From a virus: a stretch of 25,439 bases of DNA. Positions 15,963 through 22,212 of this stretch are shown here, one piece after another (within the stretch, counting starts at the first letter, position 1; each line of letters opens with the position of its first letter). A program made the translations under genes and the position numbers. The DNA lies in IMG/VR virus record IMGVR_UViG_3300037160_000197, positions 1-25,439 of that record. The stretch is one strand, 5' to 3'. The notes beneath the pieces are model-generated. The model searched no databases. It saw only the letters and a program-made list of their open reading frames with translations, and was not told where the DNA came from.

Positions 15963-16154
15963 ATCGCCATAGCTCGTTGCCGCCGGGAGATTGCGGAATG
16001 CGAGGCGCAGTTGCGGGCCGGCCATCCCGATGTAGCAGGGTTGTGCATGGCATTGGCGGACTGGTCAGCGGAGTTGAGGATTCTCCAGGGGGCGAATACG
16101 AAAGCGGAGCCGCCAATCGACGGCTGCGCGTGTGCGAACAAGGCTCGTGGCTGA
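15959..16154 (+). pseudogene. Small protein downstream of the methyltransferase, probably frameshifted
   Basis: The ATG at 15959 overlaps the methyltransferase stop as ATGA, but its own frame gives an unconvincing sequence. The frame one base on gives a good helical protein: RREIAECEAQLRAGHPDVAG, then LCMALADWSAELRILQGANT, ending in a CACANKARG tail at TGA 16152-16154. That frame has no start of its own, so one base between 15971 and 15980 (the extra T in AGCTCG) must be wrong for the protein to be made. Intact it would have about 64 residues. It may be a phage accessory protein; I recall similar short proteins behind these methyltransferases but no function. Confidence 0.55.
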
Positions 16155-16183
16155 TGGACTTGAAGCGAAAGGTTAATTAGAGA

Positions 16184-16387
16184 ATGAAAGAAAAATTGGC
16201 TCTATTTTTGGCAACGCAGATTCTTCAGGTTGTGGAGGATTCTGGCGCAACCAAGCAAGAGGCGACAGCAGCGCTCAATGCTGCGGTTGCGTTAGCACCG
16301 GCGTGCCTAACGTCGTTTGGGCCTGTCGCTGGAGTGCCGTTGGCAGGTCCTCAATTATCACGATTGCTTCCCGGATCGCCTGAATGA
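16184..16387 (+). CDS. Hypothetical small protein (67 aa)
   Basis: The first 45 residues are protein-like: MKEKLALFLATQILQVVEDS, then GATKQEATAALNAAVALA, two amphipathic helices. AAAGG precedes the ATG by 11 bases. The last 37 codons overlap a convergent gene on the minus strand (to 16275), and that part (PLAGPQLSRLLPG) is less convincing. It may therefore end in a frameshifted or read-through tail. Function unknown. Confidence 0.45.
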   Translation: MKEKLALFLATQILQVVEDSGATKQEATAALNAAVALAPACLTSFGPVAGVPLAGPQLSRLLPGSPE

Positions 16388-16640
16388 CTGCATCGACGCC
16401 CTCTTTCGTTGAGACCGCAACGACCTGTCCATCGGCCAGTTTGATGTGGCACTCGTCCTCTGATATCCGGTGGATCTCTGTTGCCTGCCAAAGATTCACC
16501 CAAGAGACAGAGCCATCCGGTCTACCGATAGGGAAGAAAAATCTGATCTTCTGGGTGGCGGCTTTTATTTCCAGCAGGATGTTGCAAATCTGTGAGAACC
16601 TTTGGCTGTCCAGCGATTGAACGTCACGTAAATCGCTCAT
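16275..16640 (-). CDS. Hypothetical small protein (121 aa)
   Basis: A folded-looking protein without a recognised family: RFSQICNILLEIKAATQKIR, FFFPIGRPDGSVSWVNLWQA, DECHIKLADGQVVAVSTKEG, VDAVIQAIREAIVIIEDL. The middle suggests a beta-sheet followed by a long C-terminal helix. ATG at 16640 is preceded by AAAGGAAG eleven bases away. The gene is preceded on its own strand by a leader that is duplicated 880 bases further on (16668-16839 and 17551-17724). The two genes after these leaders may be co-regulated. Confidence 0.6.
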   Translation of the reverse strand: MSDLRDVQSLDSQRFSQICNILLEIKAATQKIRFFFPIGRPDGSVSWVNLWQATEIHRISEDECHIKLADGQVVAVSTKEGVDAVIQAIREAIVIIEDLPTALQRQAQTTLGTPVLTQPQH

Positions 16641-16667
16641 AGGCTATTTGGCTTCCTTTCTTTCCCT

Positions 16668-16839
16668 ACCGGGCCTTTGCCGCATTTACTGCGATTGCAG
16701 GCCGCTCACGGGACGAGAACGCGGCTGTCCTTGAGCCGTGCCAACCTTCCGCCCAACCGAGCGGCTCCGGGGCGACGGAAATTGAACGGCTTAGACATAC
16801 CCTAGTATCTGCACGTCGGACCCAGGAGGTCAAGTACAA
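16668..16839 (-). repeat. Diverged duplicated leader, copy 1
   Basis: This region aligns with 17551-17724. Its best part (16771-16839, 69 bases) matches 17657-17724 with one gap and roughly ten mismatches. Both copies lie just upstream of a minus-strand gene start, at 131 and 133 bases for the best part. Read on the minus strand both contain TTGTACTTGAC and a TACTNGNGTATGTC block. In this copy a 30-codon frame follows (MSKPFNFRRPGAARLGGRLA), which is frameshifted in the other copy. Confidence 0.55.
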
Positions 16840-16859
16840 GATCGTTGCGAACCAACGAC

Positions 16860-17066
16860 CTAAGATTTCGACGATCCAACCCGCTTAGATTTCCGGTTGC
16901 GCACTGCTCGGCCCAGGTATGCGGAACAGGCCGTGCCAAGTTCTAACTGAGCTTCTGAATCGTATTCTTGGCAACCCCCGGTCATGCGAACTGTCGCACG
17001 CACCGAATTGCCTTCGACCAGGGCCGTAACCGCTTGGGCGCGTTTTTCGGTTGATAGCTTGTACAT
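16860..17066 (-). pseudogene. IS1-like transposase, N-terminal remnant
   Basis: From ATG 17064-17066 the minus strand gives MYKLSTEKRAQAVTALVEGN and SVRATVRMTG, the N-terminal helix-turn-helix of IS1-type transposases. With two compensating frameshifts it continues VAKNTIQKL, ELGTACSAYLGRAVRNRKSK and RV, where the family normally enters VxCDEIW. The DDE catalytic part is missing. It is an old remnant of the same family as 5305-5690, possibly of the same gene. Confidence 0.75.
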
Positions 17067-17112
17067 GCTTTCATTCTCTAAGCGCGGCCAAGCATGAAAG
17101 GTAAAGTAGAAA

Positions 17113-17289
17113 ATGCAATCTACGCAAGTTTCATTCAATGAAGCGATTGCCGGGGAACTGGGCTACGGGGGCGTGTGCGAGGTTCCATCGGAACTACGGC
17201 AGATTATGCGCCAGAACTCGGAAGCTCTCGATCAGGCGCTCACCAATAAAGCTCTCGATTCAGATTCACCGCAACCCATTGAAGGCTAA
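17113..17289 (+). CDS. Hypothetical small acidic protein (58 aa)
   Basis: The frame gives MQSTQVSFNEAIAGELGYGG, then VCEVPSELRQIMRQNSEALD and QALTNKALDSDSPQPIEG. It looks like a small helical protein; the forward frame in the next register over is Arg-rich and unconvincing. AAAGG lies 11 bases before the ATG at 17113. Its last 50 bases overlap the convergent gene at 17240. Function unknown. Confidence 0.45.
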   Translation: MQSTQVSFNEAIAGELGYGGVCEVPSELRQIMRQNSEALDQALTNKALDSDSPQPIEG

Positions 17290-17524
17290 TAGTCTCAAAG
17301 AATGGGTGCCATCGCTGGGGAGCGATAAAGGCCATGCGGCCGTCACCTGAATCCCAAACGGGCACAACTGTACCCTGCAATCCCGTGCTGCTGGCGCGGG
17401 CTTGTAGTTCAGCTATGGATGCTTGTTGTGCTTGGCTGGATTGGTGGCCAAAGGAAGATTCTAGGGGTACGATAATGAGATCTATACCCTGTTCGTTGAC
17501 ATGGGCTATTTGGAAGTGTGGCAC
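17240..17524 (-). CDS. Conserved hypothetical protein (94 aa)
   Basis: The sequence has a well-ordered pattern: MPHFQIAHVNEQGIDLIIVP, LESSFGHQSSQAQQASIAEL, QARASSTGLQGTVVPVWDSG, DGRMAFIAPQRWHPFFETIS. I recall close relatives in Acidobacteriota genomes, unnamed. GGGAGGT seven bases before the GTG at 17524 is an excellent ribosome site. The duplicated leader 17551-17724 lies directly upstream. The beta-alpha-beta outline and terminal RELYW suggest a small cytoplasmic protein; function unknown. Confidence 0.75.
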   Translation of the reverse strand: MPHFQIAHVNEQGIDLIIVPLESSFGHQSSQAQQASIAELQARASSTGLQGTVVPVWDSGDGRMAFIAPQRWHPFFETISLQWVAVNLNRELYW

Positions 17525-17550
17525 GTTTGGACCTCCCTATCTAACAATCC

Positions 17551-17724
17551 TCCCCCATCTGGCCTTGCCGCTTTCGCTGCGCTTCCCGACCGCTTGCGGG
17601 GCGATAGCGTCGCTACCCTGGCCAGCGTGCCACACAGGCTCACGCAAGCGGCCCAGGGCGACGGCAATTGACCGCGCAGACATACTCAAGTATCTCCACG
17701 TCGGATTCAGGCCGTCAAGTACAA
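17551..17724 (-). repeat. Diverged duplicated leader, copy 2
   Basis: Partner of 16668-16839. The similarity stops sharply near 17724, while the surrounding DNA differs. It lies upstream of the gene at 17240-17524 and contains the minus-strand TTGTACTTGAC and GTATGTC blocks. It may be a promoter/leader or a short structured RNA. Confidence 0.55.
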
Positions 17725-17797
17725 CTTACGCCGATAGTGGCCGGGTGACCTGAATTGAGTTGAGGACCCCCTCCAAGCGTCAGGGACAAAAGCGGAA

Positions 17798-17827
17798 CCG
17801 CCGCCGGATCGTTGAACCCGGCGGCGG
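17798..17827 (-). terminator. Predicted terminator after the DUF3489 gene
   Basis: A perfect 10-bp stem (CCGCCGCCGG, 17798-17807, with CCGGCGGCGG, 17818-17827) has a 10-base loop. It lies 26 bases beyond the minus-strand stop at 17854. The tail on that strand has only a short T run (TTTTG), so it is a GC-rich weak terminator. Confidence 0.6.
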
Positions 17828-17853
17828 CTTGTGGAGATGGACTTGGTCGTTCC

Positions 17854-18336
17854 CTACTTGGCGATCCGGTAGACTCGGTCGCCGGCTTCGTTCTTCGACG
17901 ACTCGATCTCGACCCCGTGCTTCTTCCCTGCGGTCGAGATGAACCCGCGAACGGAATGGGCCTGCCATTCGGTCGCCTTCATGATCTCGGCGAGGCTGGC
18001 TCCCTTGGCCCGTCCGATCAGGCCCAGGATCTTCGCGCCCTTGCTCTCGGGGCGGGGCGAGGTGGCCTCCTTCGTGCGGGCGGGCTTGGTTGCGGACTTG
18101 GCGGCCTTCTTGCCGGCGGCCTTCTTGCTGGCCTTGGACTGCTTCTTGGTCGTCGCCTCGGCCTTGCCGCCCTTGGCGCCCTTGCCAGCCTTGGCGCCCT
18201 GCTTGGCCTTGGGCGCGCCCTTCTTTTGGCTGGCACCCTTCTTCGCGGGGGCCTTCTCCGGCGCGACGGGCGCGCTCTGTGCCGCAACGGCGGCGGCTTT
18301 GTCGGCGGCTTTGTCGTTCGTTTCTGCGTTGTTCAT
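17854..18336 (-). CDS. DUF3489 protein with histone H1-like tail (160 aa)
   Basis: The last 60 residues (about 99-160) match DUF3489, a small winged-helix-like domain: AKILGLIGRAKGASLAEIMK, then ATEWQAHSVRGFISTAGKKH and SSKNEAGDRVYRI. The first 98 residues are Lys/Ala-rich (KKGASQKKGAPKAKQGAKAG), like histone H1 tails, and should bind DNA non-specifically. The likely start is the ATG at 18336; a longer frame to 18453 is basic and unconvincing. Members are common near phage-like genes. It is divergent from the terminase operon and may compact or regulate element DNA; the role is inference. Confidence 0.85.
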   Translation of the reverse strand: MNNAETNDKAADKAAAVAAQSAPVAPEKAPAKKGASQKKGAPKAKQGAKAGKGAKGGKAEATTKKQSKASKKAAGKKAAKSATKPARTKEATSPRPESKGAKILGLIGRAKGASLAEIMKATEWQAHSVRGFISTAGKKHGVEIESSKNEAGDRVYRIAK

Positions 18337-18475
18337 GGCTGTGTTGGTTATCCTTTTTCTGCGCTTGCTTCGCGTTCTGTGCTTGCGTCGCGCATGACGA
18401 TTCATCACTCTTACTCGCCCCGAAGGCAAGTTAATAAGTGACCGGCTGCCCACCTACTAGCCACGAGGCGAATAC

Positions 18476-18970
18476 ATGGCGATGATGAGTCTTCGGGGCT
18501 ACGCCCGACATCGCGGCTGCGCCCTTTCCGCAGTCCAGAAGGCGATCAAGTCCGGGCGTATCTCCGTGCAGCCGGACGGGAAGATCGACTCCAGCCAAGC
18601 CGATCTCCAGTGGCAGCGGAACACCGGCCAGCACGTTCCGCCCGTCACGCAACGCGGGCAGGACGACATCGACGGCGCGGGTTTCGGCGGCTCGCAATAC
18701 ACCAAGGCGCGGGCGGTGCGCGAACACTACCAGGCCCGCCTCGCCAAGATCGACTACGAGGAGCGCGTGGCCAAGCTGGTGCCGAAGGACGAGGTGCAGG
18801 TGGCCGCCTTCAACAAGTTCCGGCAGTTCCGCGACCACATGCTCAACATCCCGGATCGGATCGCCGCGATGGTGGCCGCCGAAACCGAGGCGGCGCGGTG
18901 CTACGAGATTATCGCTATCGAGATCCGAAAGGCGTTAAATGACTTCGCTGACTCCAACTCCATCGGCTGA
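18476..18970 (+). CDS. Phage terminase small subunit (164 aa)
   Basis: An N-terminal helix-turn-helix (SLRGYARHRGCALSAVQKAI, then KSGRISVQ) would recognise the packaging site. A helical middle follows (ARAVREHYQARLAKIDYEER, then VAKLVPKDEVQVAAFNKFRQ) and a C-terminal helix that should bind the large subunit. This is the Nu1-like small terminase outline. It is encoded directly before the large subunit, with a 32-base overlap, as in lambda-like phages. Satellites such as SaPIs also encode a TerS to redirect a helper's terminase, but here both subunits are present. Confidence 0.85.
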   Translation: MAMMSLRGYARHRGCALSAVQKAIKSGRISVQPDGKIDSSQADLQWQRNTGQHVPPVTQRGQDDIDGAGFGGSQYTKARAVREHYQARLAKIDYEERVAKLVPKDEVQVAAFNKFRQFRDHMLNIPDRIAAMVAAETEAARCYEIIAIEIRKALNDFADSNSIG

Positions 18971-20879
18971 AGAGATCTACGGATCGTCGGCGGCGGCCGG
19001 CGCGCGCCCGGACCCGCTGCTCACGATCTCGCAGTGGGCCGATAAGTACCGCACGCTGTCGCAACGCGCCTCGGCTGAACCCGGCCCGTGGCGCACAGAC
19101 CGGACGCCGTACCTGCGCGAAATCATGGACTGCCTCTCCCCGTCCTCGCCCTTCGAGCGCGTCGTGTTCATGAAGGCCGGGCAGATAGGTGGAACCGAAT
19201 GCGGCAATAACTGGATCGGCTACGTCATCTCACAAGCCCCCGGCCCCATGATGGCCATCCAGCCCACCGTCGAGATGGCCAAGCGCAACTCGAAGCAACG
19301 CATCGACCCGCTGATCGAGGAGTCGGACGTGCTGCGCGAACTGGTGAGCGACCCGCGCTCGCGTGACTCCGGGAACACGATTTTGGCGAAAGATTTTCCC
19401 GGCGGCGTGCTGGTCATGACCGGCGCGAACAGCGCTGTCGGGCTTCGGTCAATGGCGGCCCGCTACCTATTCCTGGACGAGATCGATGGCTACCCCGGCG
19501 ACGTGGAGGGAGAGGGCGATCCGGTGAATCTCGCCACGGCCCGCACCCGCACGTTCGCGCGCCGCAAGATCTTCATGTGCTCGACGCCGAAGATCACCGG
19601 CTCCTCCCGGATCGAGGCGGCTTTCGAGGAGAGCGATCAGCGATACTTCTGGGTGCCGTGCCCGGTCTGCCGCGAGTTTCAGACGTTGAAGTTCCCGCAG
19701 TTGCGCTGGCCCAAGGGTCAGCCGGAGCTGGCCGTCTACATCTGCGAGCACTGCGGCCAGGACATCCACAATCACCAGAAGCAATGGATGCTCCCTCTCG
19801 GCGAGTGGCGGCGCGAGGGGGTGGGCGACGGCAGAACCGCCGGCTTTCACCTGTCGAGCTTGTACAGTCCGGTGGGTTGGTTCTCCTGGGCCGACGCCGC
19901 CAAGCAGTTTGTGCAGGCGCAGAAGAACCCGGCGTTGCTTCAGGTCTTCGTCAACACGGTGCTGGGGCAGACGTGGGCCTTGCAGGGTGAAGCGCCAGAA
20001 TGGCAGCGGCTATACGACCGCCGCGAGGACTACCGTATCGGCATCGTCCCGCTCGGCGGTTTGTTCCTGACCGCTGGCGTGGATATCCAGCGGGACCGCA
20101 TCGAACTCGAAGTCGTGGCGTGGGGGCGAGGAAAGGAGTCCTGGTCGGTCGATTACCAGGTGCTCGAAGGACAGACCGCCGAAGGCCCCGTCTGGGCAAA
20201 GCTCACGGCGGTGCTCAATTCCTACTACCCGACCGCTGCGGGCGCGGCCCTGCCGATCATGATGTTCGCCATCGACTCCGGGTACGCCACGCCGGAGGTC
20301 TACGCCTGGGCGCGGCATTTCGGCGGGGCGCGGGCGGTGGTCATCAAGGGCGACTCGCGCGCACCGGCGCCGGTCAGCCAGCCCTCGCCGATTGAGGTAG
20401 GGCCGCAAGGCAATCGCGTCAAGTTGGGCCTGCGGGTCTGGCCGGTGAACGGCGCGATGATAAAGGAGGAGTTGTATGGGTGGTTGCGCATGGACCGCCC
20501 GACCGAAGAAAGCGGCGAGCCGTATCCAGCGGGCTACTGCCACTTCCCGAAGTACAGTGAGGAGTACTTCAAACAGATCACGGCGGAGCAGTTGGTTACG
20601 CGCGTGGTGAAGGGCTACCGCCGCCCGGAATGGCAGAAGACGCGGGACCGCAACGAGGCCCTGGATGCGCGGACATATGCACGGGCCGCGGCGGCGGTAT
20701 ACGGGATGGACCGGTTCGGGGACCCGGCCTGGCTTATGCTGGAGCAACGGCTGGCGGAATTGGTCTGGCAGGCCGGGCTGGGACCCAGGCCGCCCGCCCC
20801 GCAGATGCAGCCCCAGCCGCCGATGGCGCGGGTGCGCGCTCGGTTTGCGACGCCGCCCAGCACGCGGTTCGGGTGGTGA
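18939..20879 (+). CDS. Phage terminase large subunit, GpA type (646 aa)
   Basis: ATP-driven DNA packaging motor and nuclease of the lambda gpA type. The Walker A variant is MKAGQIGGTE near 78-88 and the Walker B is YLFLDEIDGYP near 177-187. A CxxC...CxxC pair (CPVC, CEHC, near 240-271) probably binds zinc. The nuclease domain starts with GVDIQRDRIELEVVAWG near residue 380 and continues through DSGYATPEVYAW. AAAGG lies six bases before the ATG. The C-terminal tail is Pro/Gln/Arg-rich. Length is normal for the family. No portal, capsid or head gene follows; the next gene is a repressor on the opposite strand. Confidence 0.95.
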   Translation: MTSLTPTPSAEEIYGSSAAAGARPDPLLTISQWADKYRTLSQRASAEPGPWRTDRTPYLREIMDCLSPSSPFERVVFMKAGQIGGTECGNNWIGYVISQAPGPMMAIQPTVEMAKRNSKQRIDPLIEESDVLRELVSDPRSRDSGNTILAKDFPGGVLVMTGANSAVGLRSMAARYLFLDEIDGYPGDVEGEGDPVNLATARTRTFARRKIFMCSTPKITGSSRIEAAFEESDQRYFWVPCPVCREFQTLKFPQLRWPKGQPELAVYICEHCGQDIHNHQKQWMLPLGEWRREGVGDGRTAGFHLSSLYSPVGWFSWADAAKQFVQAQKNPALLQVFVNTVLGQTWALQGEAPEWQRLYDRREDYRIGIVPLGGLFLTAGVDIQRDRIELEVVAWGRGKESWSVDYQVLEGQTAEGPVWAKLTAVLNSYYPTAAGAALPIMMFAIDSGYATPEVYAWARHFGGARAVVIKGDSRAPAPVSQPSPIEVGPQGNRVKLGLRVWPVNGAMIKEELYGWLRMDRPTEESGEPYPAGYCHFPKYSEEYFKQITAEQLVTRVVKGYRRPEWQKTRDRNEALDARTYARAAAAVYGMDRFGDPAWLMLEQRLAELVWQAGLGPRPPAPQMQPQPPMARVRARFATPPSTRFGW

Positions 20880-21135
20880 ACGGGCTGGGCAAACGTGCCG
20901 AATTAGAATCTAAAGCGGGCATCCACGCGATCTACTTGCGACGACACCGCGAGACCGTTTGATGGCGTGTCACACCCAAAATGGCTGTCGCATAGGCCGT
21001 CGAAATTCTCCGGAAGCGATTGATAACAGGCCATGTGACAGTGCGACAAGCCGCTCTCTATCACATCTGTCGCTTAACGCGCACAGGGCTGGCGGCTTTG
21101 CTTAACGAGCCGCGTTGGCGCTCGCGGCTAAGCGC

Positions 21136-21792
21136 TCATGATTTCCCTTGCCTCGCCGGTTGCCGCCGCACGCGGTGCATCGAGGCCTCAAAGCGTGTGC
21201 CCTTCGCCGCGGCGGCTCGATCTTCGAGGTACTCCTCATAAAGATCGGGCCGCTCATAGACAATGTGCGCATACGCCTGCTCAAATGCCTCACCCGCCGC
21301 GTCGCTACGCGCCCGAGCCAATTCCTGAAGCTTTTGCTCCGCATTGGGGGCCGCGTGGTACCTCAGCTCAACCAGGACTTCCTCCATCTTCACCAGTGCA
21401 GCCTTAAGTGAGGGCGTCTTCCGCACGTCTGCGATTAGCGATTCGAGGGCTGCGATAACCTCGGTCGATACCTGCCCCCATCCCGAAAATACGCTCCGAT
21501 TGCGAAGCAGCAAGAGAATTGCTTGCGTATACGCGGTCTCCTCGGCCGTGCTGGGATTCGTGCGCCCCTGAATTTCCTCGGCGAAAGCATCATAGAAGAT
21601 CTTGGCGAGGCTGTCGAGATTGTGTCTCGCGGCTAGGCTGGCAAAACGCCGAAGCACCTCTCCGCCCGGTTCCCTATCCTTCTCGTAATTCGCAATCGCC
21701 CGCACGGAAAGCCCGACGCGCTTGGCAAAGGCCGGCTGGGTCAAGCCGAGTGCCGAGCGGAGTTTCTTTACCGCTGGCCCTAATGAATCCAT
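21136..21792 (-). CDS. XRE-family repressor (218 aa)
   Basis: The N-terminus is a Cro/cI-type helix-turn-helix: VKKLRSALGLTQPAFAKRVG, then LSVRAIANYEKDREPGGEVL. A long helical region follows (about 60-150), then a charged C-terminus rich in Glu and Arg, probably for dimerisation. I placed the start at ATG 21790-21792 because TTTACT (-10, 21800-21805) lies seven bases before it and TTGTAT (-35, 21823-21828) is 17 bases further up, giving a leaderless mRNA. An ATG two codons earlier (21798) is the alternative. A much longer frame upstream overlaps the divergent regulator and is not real. With the AlpA-like gene it forms the switch of the second replication module. Confidence 0.85.
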   Translation of the reverse strand: MDSLGPAVKKLRSALGLTQPAFAKRVGLSVRAIANYEKDREPGGEVLRRFASLAARHNLDSLAKIFYDAFAEEIQGRTNPSTAEETAYTQAILLLLRNRSVFSGWGQVSTEVIAALESLIADVRKTPSLKAALVKMEEVLVELRYHAAPNAEQKLQELARARSDAAGEAFEQAYAHIVYERPDLYEEYLEDRAAAAKGTRFEASMHRVRRQPARQGKS

Positions 21793-21827
21793 GGCCATAA
21801 GTAAAGCACACCAGGCAGACGGATACA

Positions 21828-21843
21828 AGTGCATGGATGCACT
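21828..21843. promoter_or_regulatory. Palindromic operator AGTGCATGGATGCACT
   Basis: Two perfect 7-base arms separated by GG. It touches the -35 box of the repressor promoter (TTGTAT, 21823-21828) and covers the -35 position of the AlpA-like promoter. A dimeric repressor bound here would affect both directions. Confidence 0.65.
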
Positions 21844-21847
21844 CGGA

Positions 21848-21876
21848 TCATGCACAATGATATGATACGTGCATGA
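21848..21876 (+). promoter_or_regulatory. Operator flanking a leaderless promoter
   Basis: TCATGCAC (21848-21855) and GTGCATGA (21869-21876) are perfect inverted arms around 13 bases that contain the -10 box TATGAT (21861-21866). The right arm includes the ATG of the AlpA-like gene at 21873, six bases after the -10, so transcription should start at the start codon itself. The half-site GTGCAT is shared with the 21828 palindrome. Confidence 0.65.
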
Positions 21877-22100
21877 ACAGAATAAAGCGGAACGCACCAG
21901 GCACCACCCGGCCCGCCAATGTGTACCGCAACGTAGATGAGCTTGCGCAGGAGCTTGGGCTAGGGCGGCTGACAGTCTATGGGGCTCTTCGGGATGGAAC
22001 GATCCCATCAATCCGGGTGGGGAAGCGCTATGTGCTCCCGCGCGCAGCGATTCAGGAGTGGCTGCGGAGCGCTGGCGGGCAATTGAAGGTGGTCGCCTGA
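21873..22100 (+). CDS. AlpA-like/excisionase HTH regulator (75 aa)
   Basis: Winged-helix protein of the HTH_17 type: VYRNVDELAQELGLGRLTVY, then GALRDGTIPSIRVGKRYVLP and RAAIQEWLRSAGG. The RVGKRYVLPRAAIQEWL ending is classic for excisionase-like regulators. It has no Shine-Dalgarno sequence and its promoter is placed so that the message starts at the ATG. It is the first gene before the P4-type primase and faces the XRE repressor. It probably activates the replication genes or excision. Confidence 0.85.
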   Translation: MNRIKRNAPGTTRPANVYRNVDELAQELGLGRLTVYGALRDGTIPSIRVGKRYVLPRAAIQEWLRSAGGQLKVVA

Positions 22101-22109
22101 CAACTTGAG

Positions 22110-22121
22110 TGGCACGTGCCA
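22110..22121. promoter_or_regulatory. 12-bp palindrome TGGCACGTGCCA
   Basis: A perfect palindrome ten bases after the AlpA-like stop codon. It is not the GTGCAT operator but could bind another dimeric regulator or mark a processing site before the primase gene. Confidence 0.4.
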
Positions 22122-22143
22122 ACCGACCACAAAGAAAAGCGGC

Positions 22144-22209
22144 ATGCCAGCCATCACTCCGGCACGCCGCAGTTACTACCGCCGGGAAGGCGGAAGCAAG
22201 GTTGCATGA
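22144..22209 (+). CDS. Possible leader peptide (21 aa)
   Basis: A short frame gives MPAITPARRSYYRREGGSKV-A and stops three bases before the primase start. The DNA also forms an imperfect stem (22139-22148 with 22161-22170). It may be a real leader peptide, a structured leader or chance. It could couple translation into the primase gene, whose own ribosome site is poorly spaced. Confidence 0.3.
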   Translation: MPAITPARRSYYRREGGSKVA

Positions 22210-22212
22210 CCT

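Noticed and set aside
18337-18453. Extension of the DUF3489 gene to 18453
   Set aside because: The added residues are almost all Arg/Lys and unlike the rest; ATG 18336 gives the normal family layout.
21799-22122. Long N-terminal extension of the XRE repressor
   Set aside because: It runs antisense through the AlpA-like gene and the operators; the HTH starts right after the ATG at 21792.
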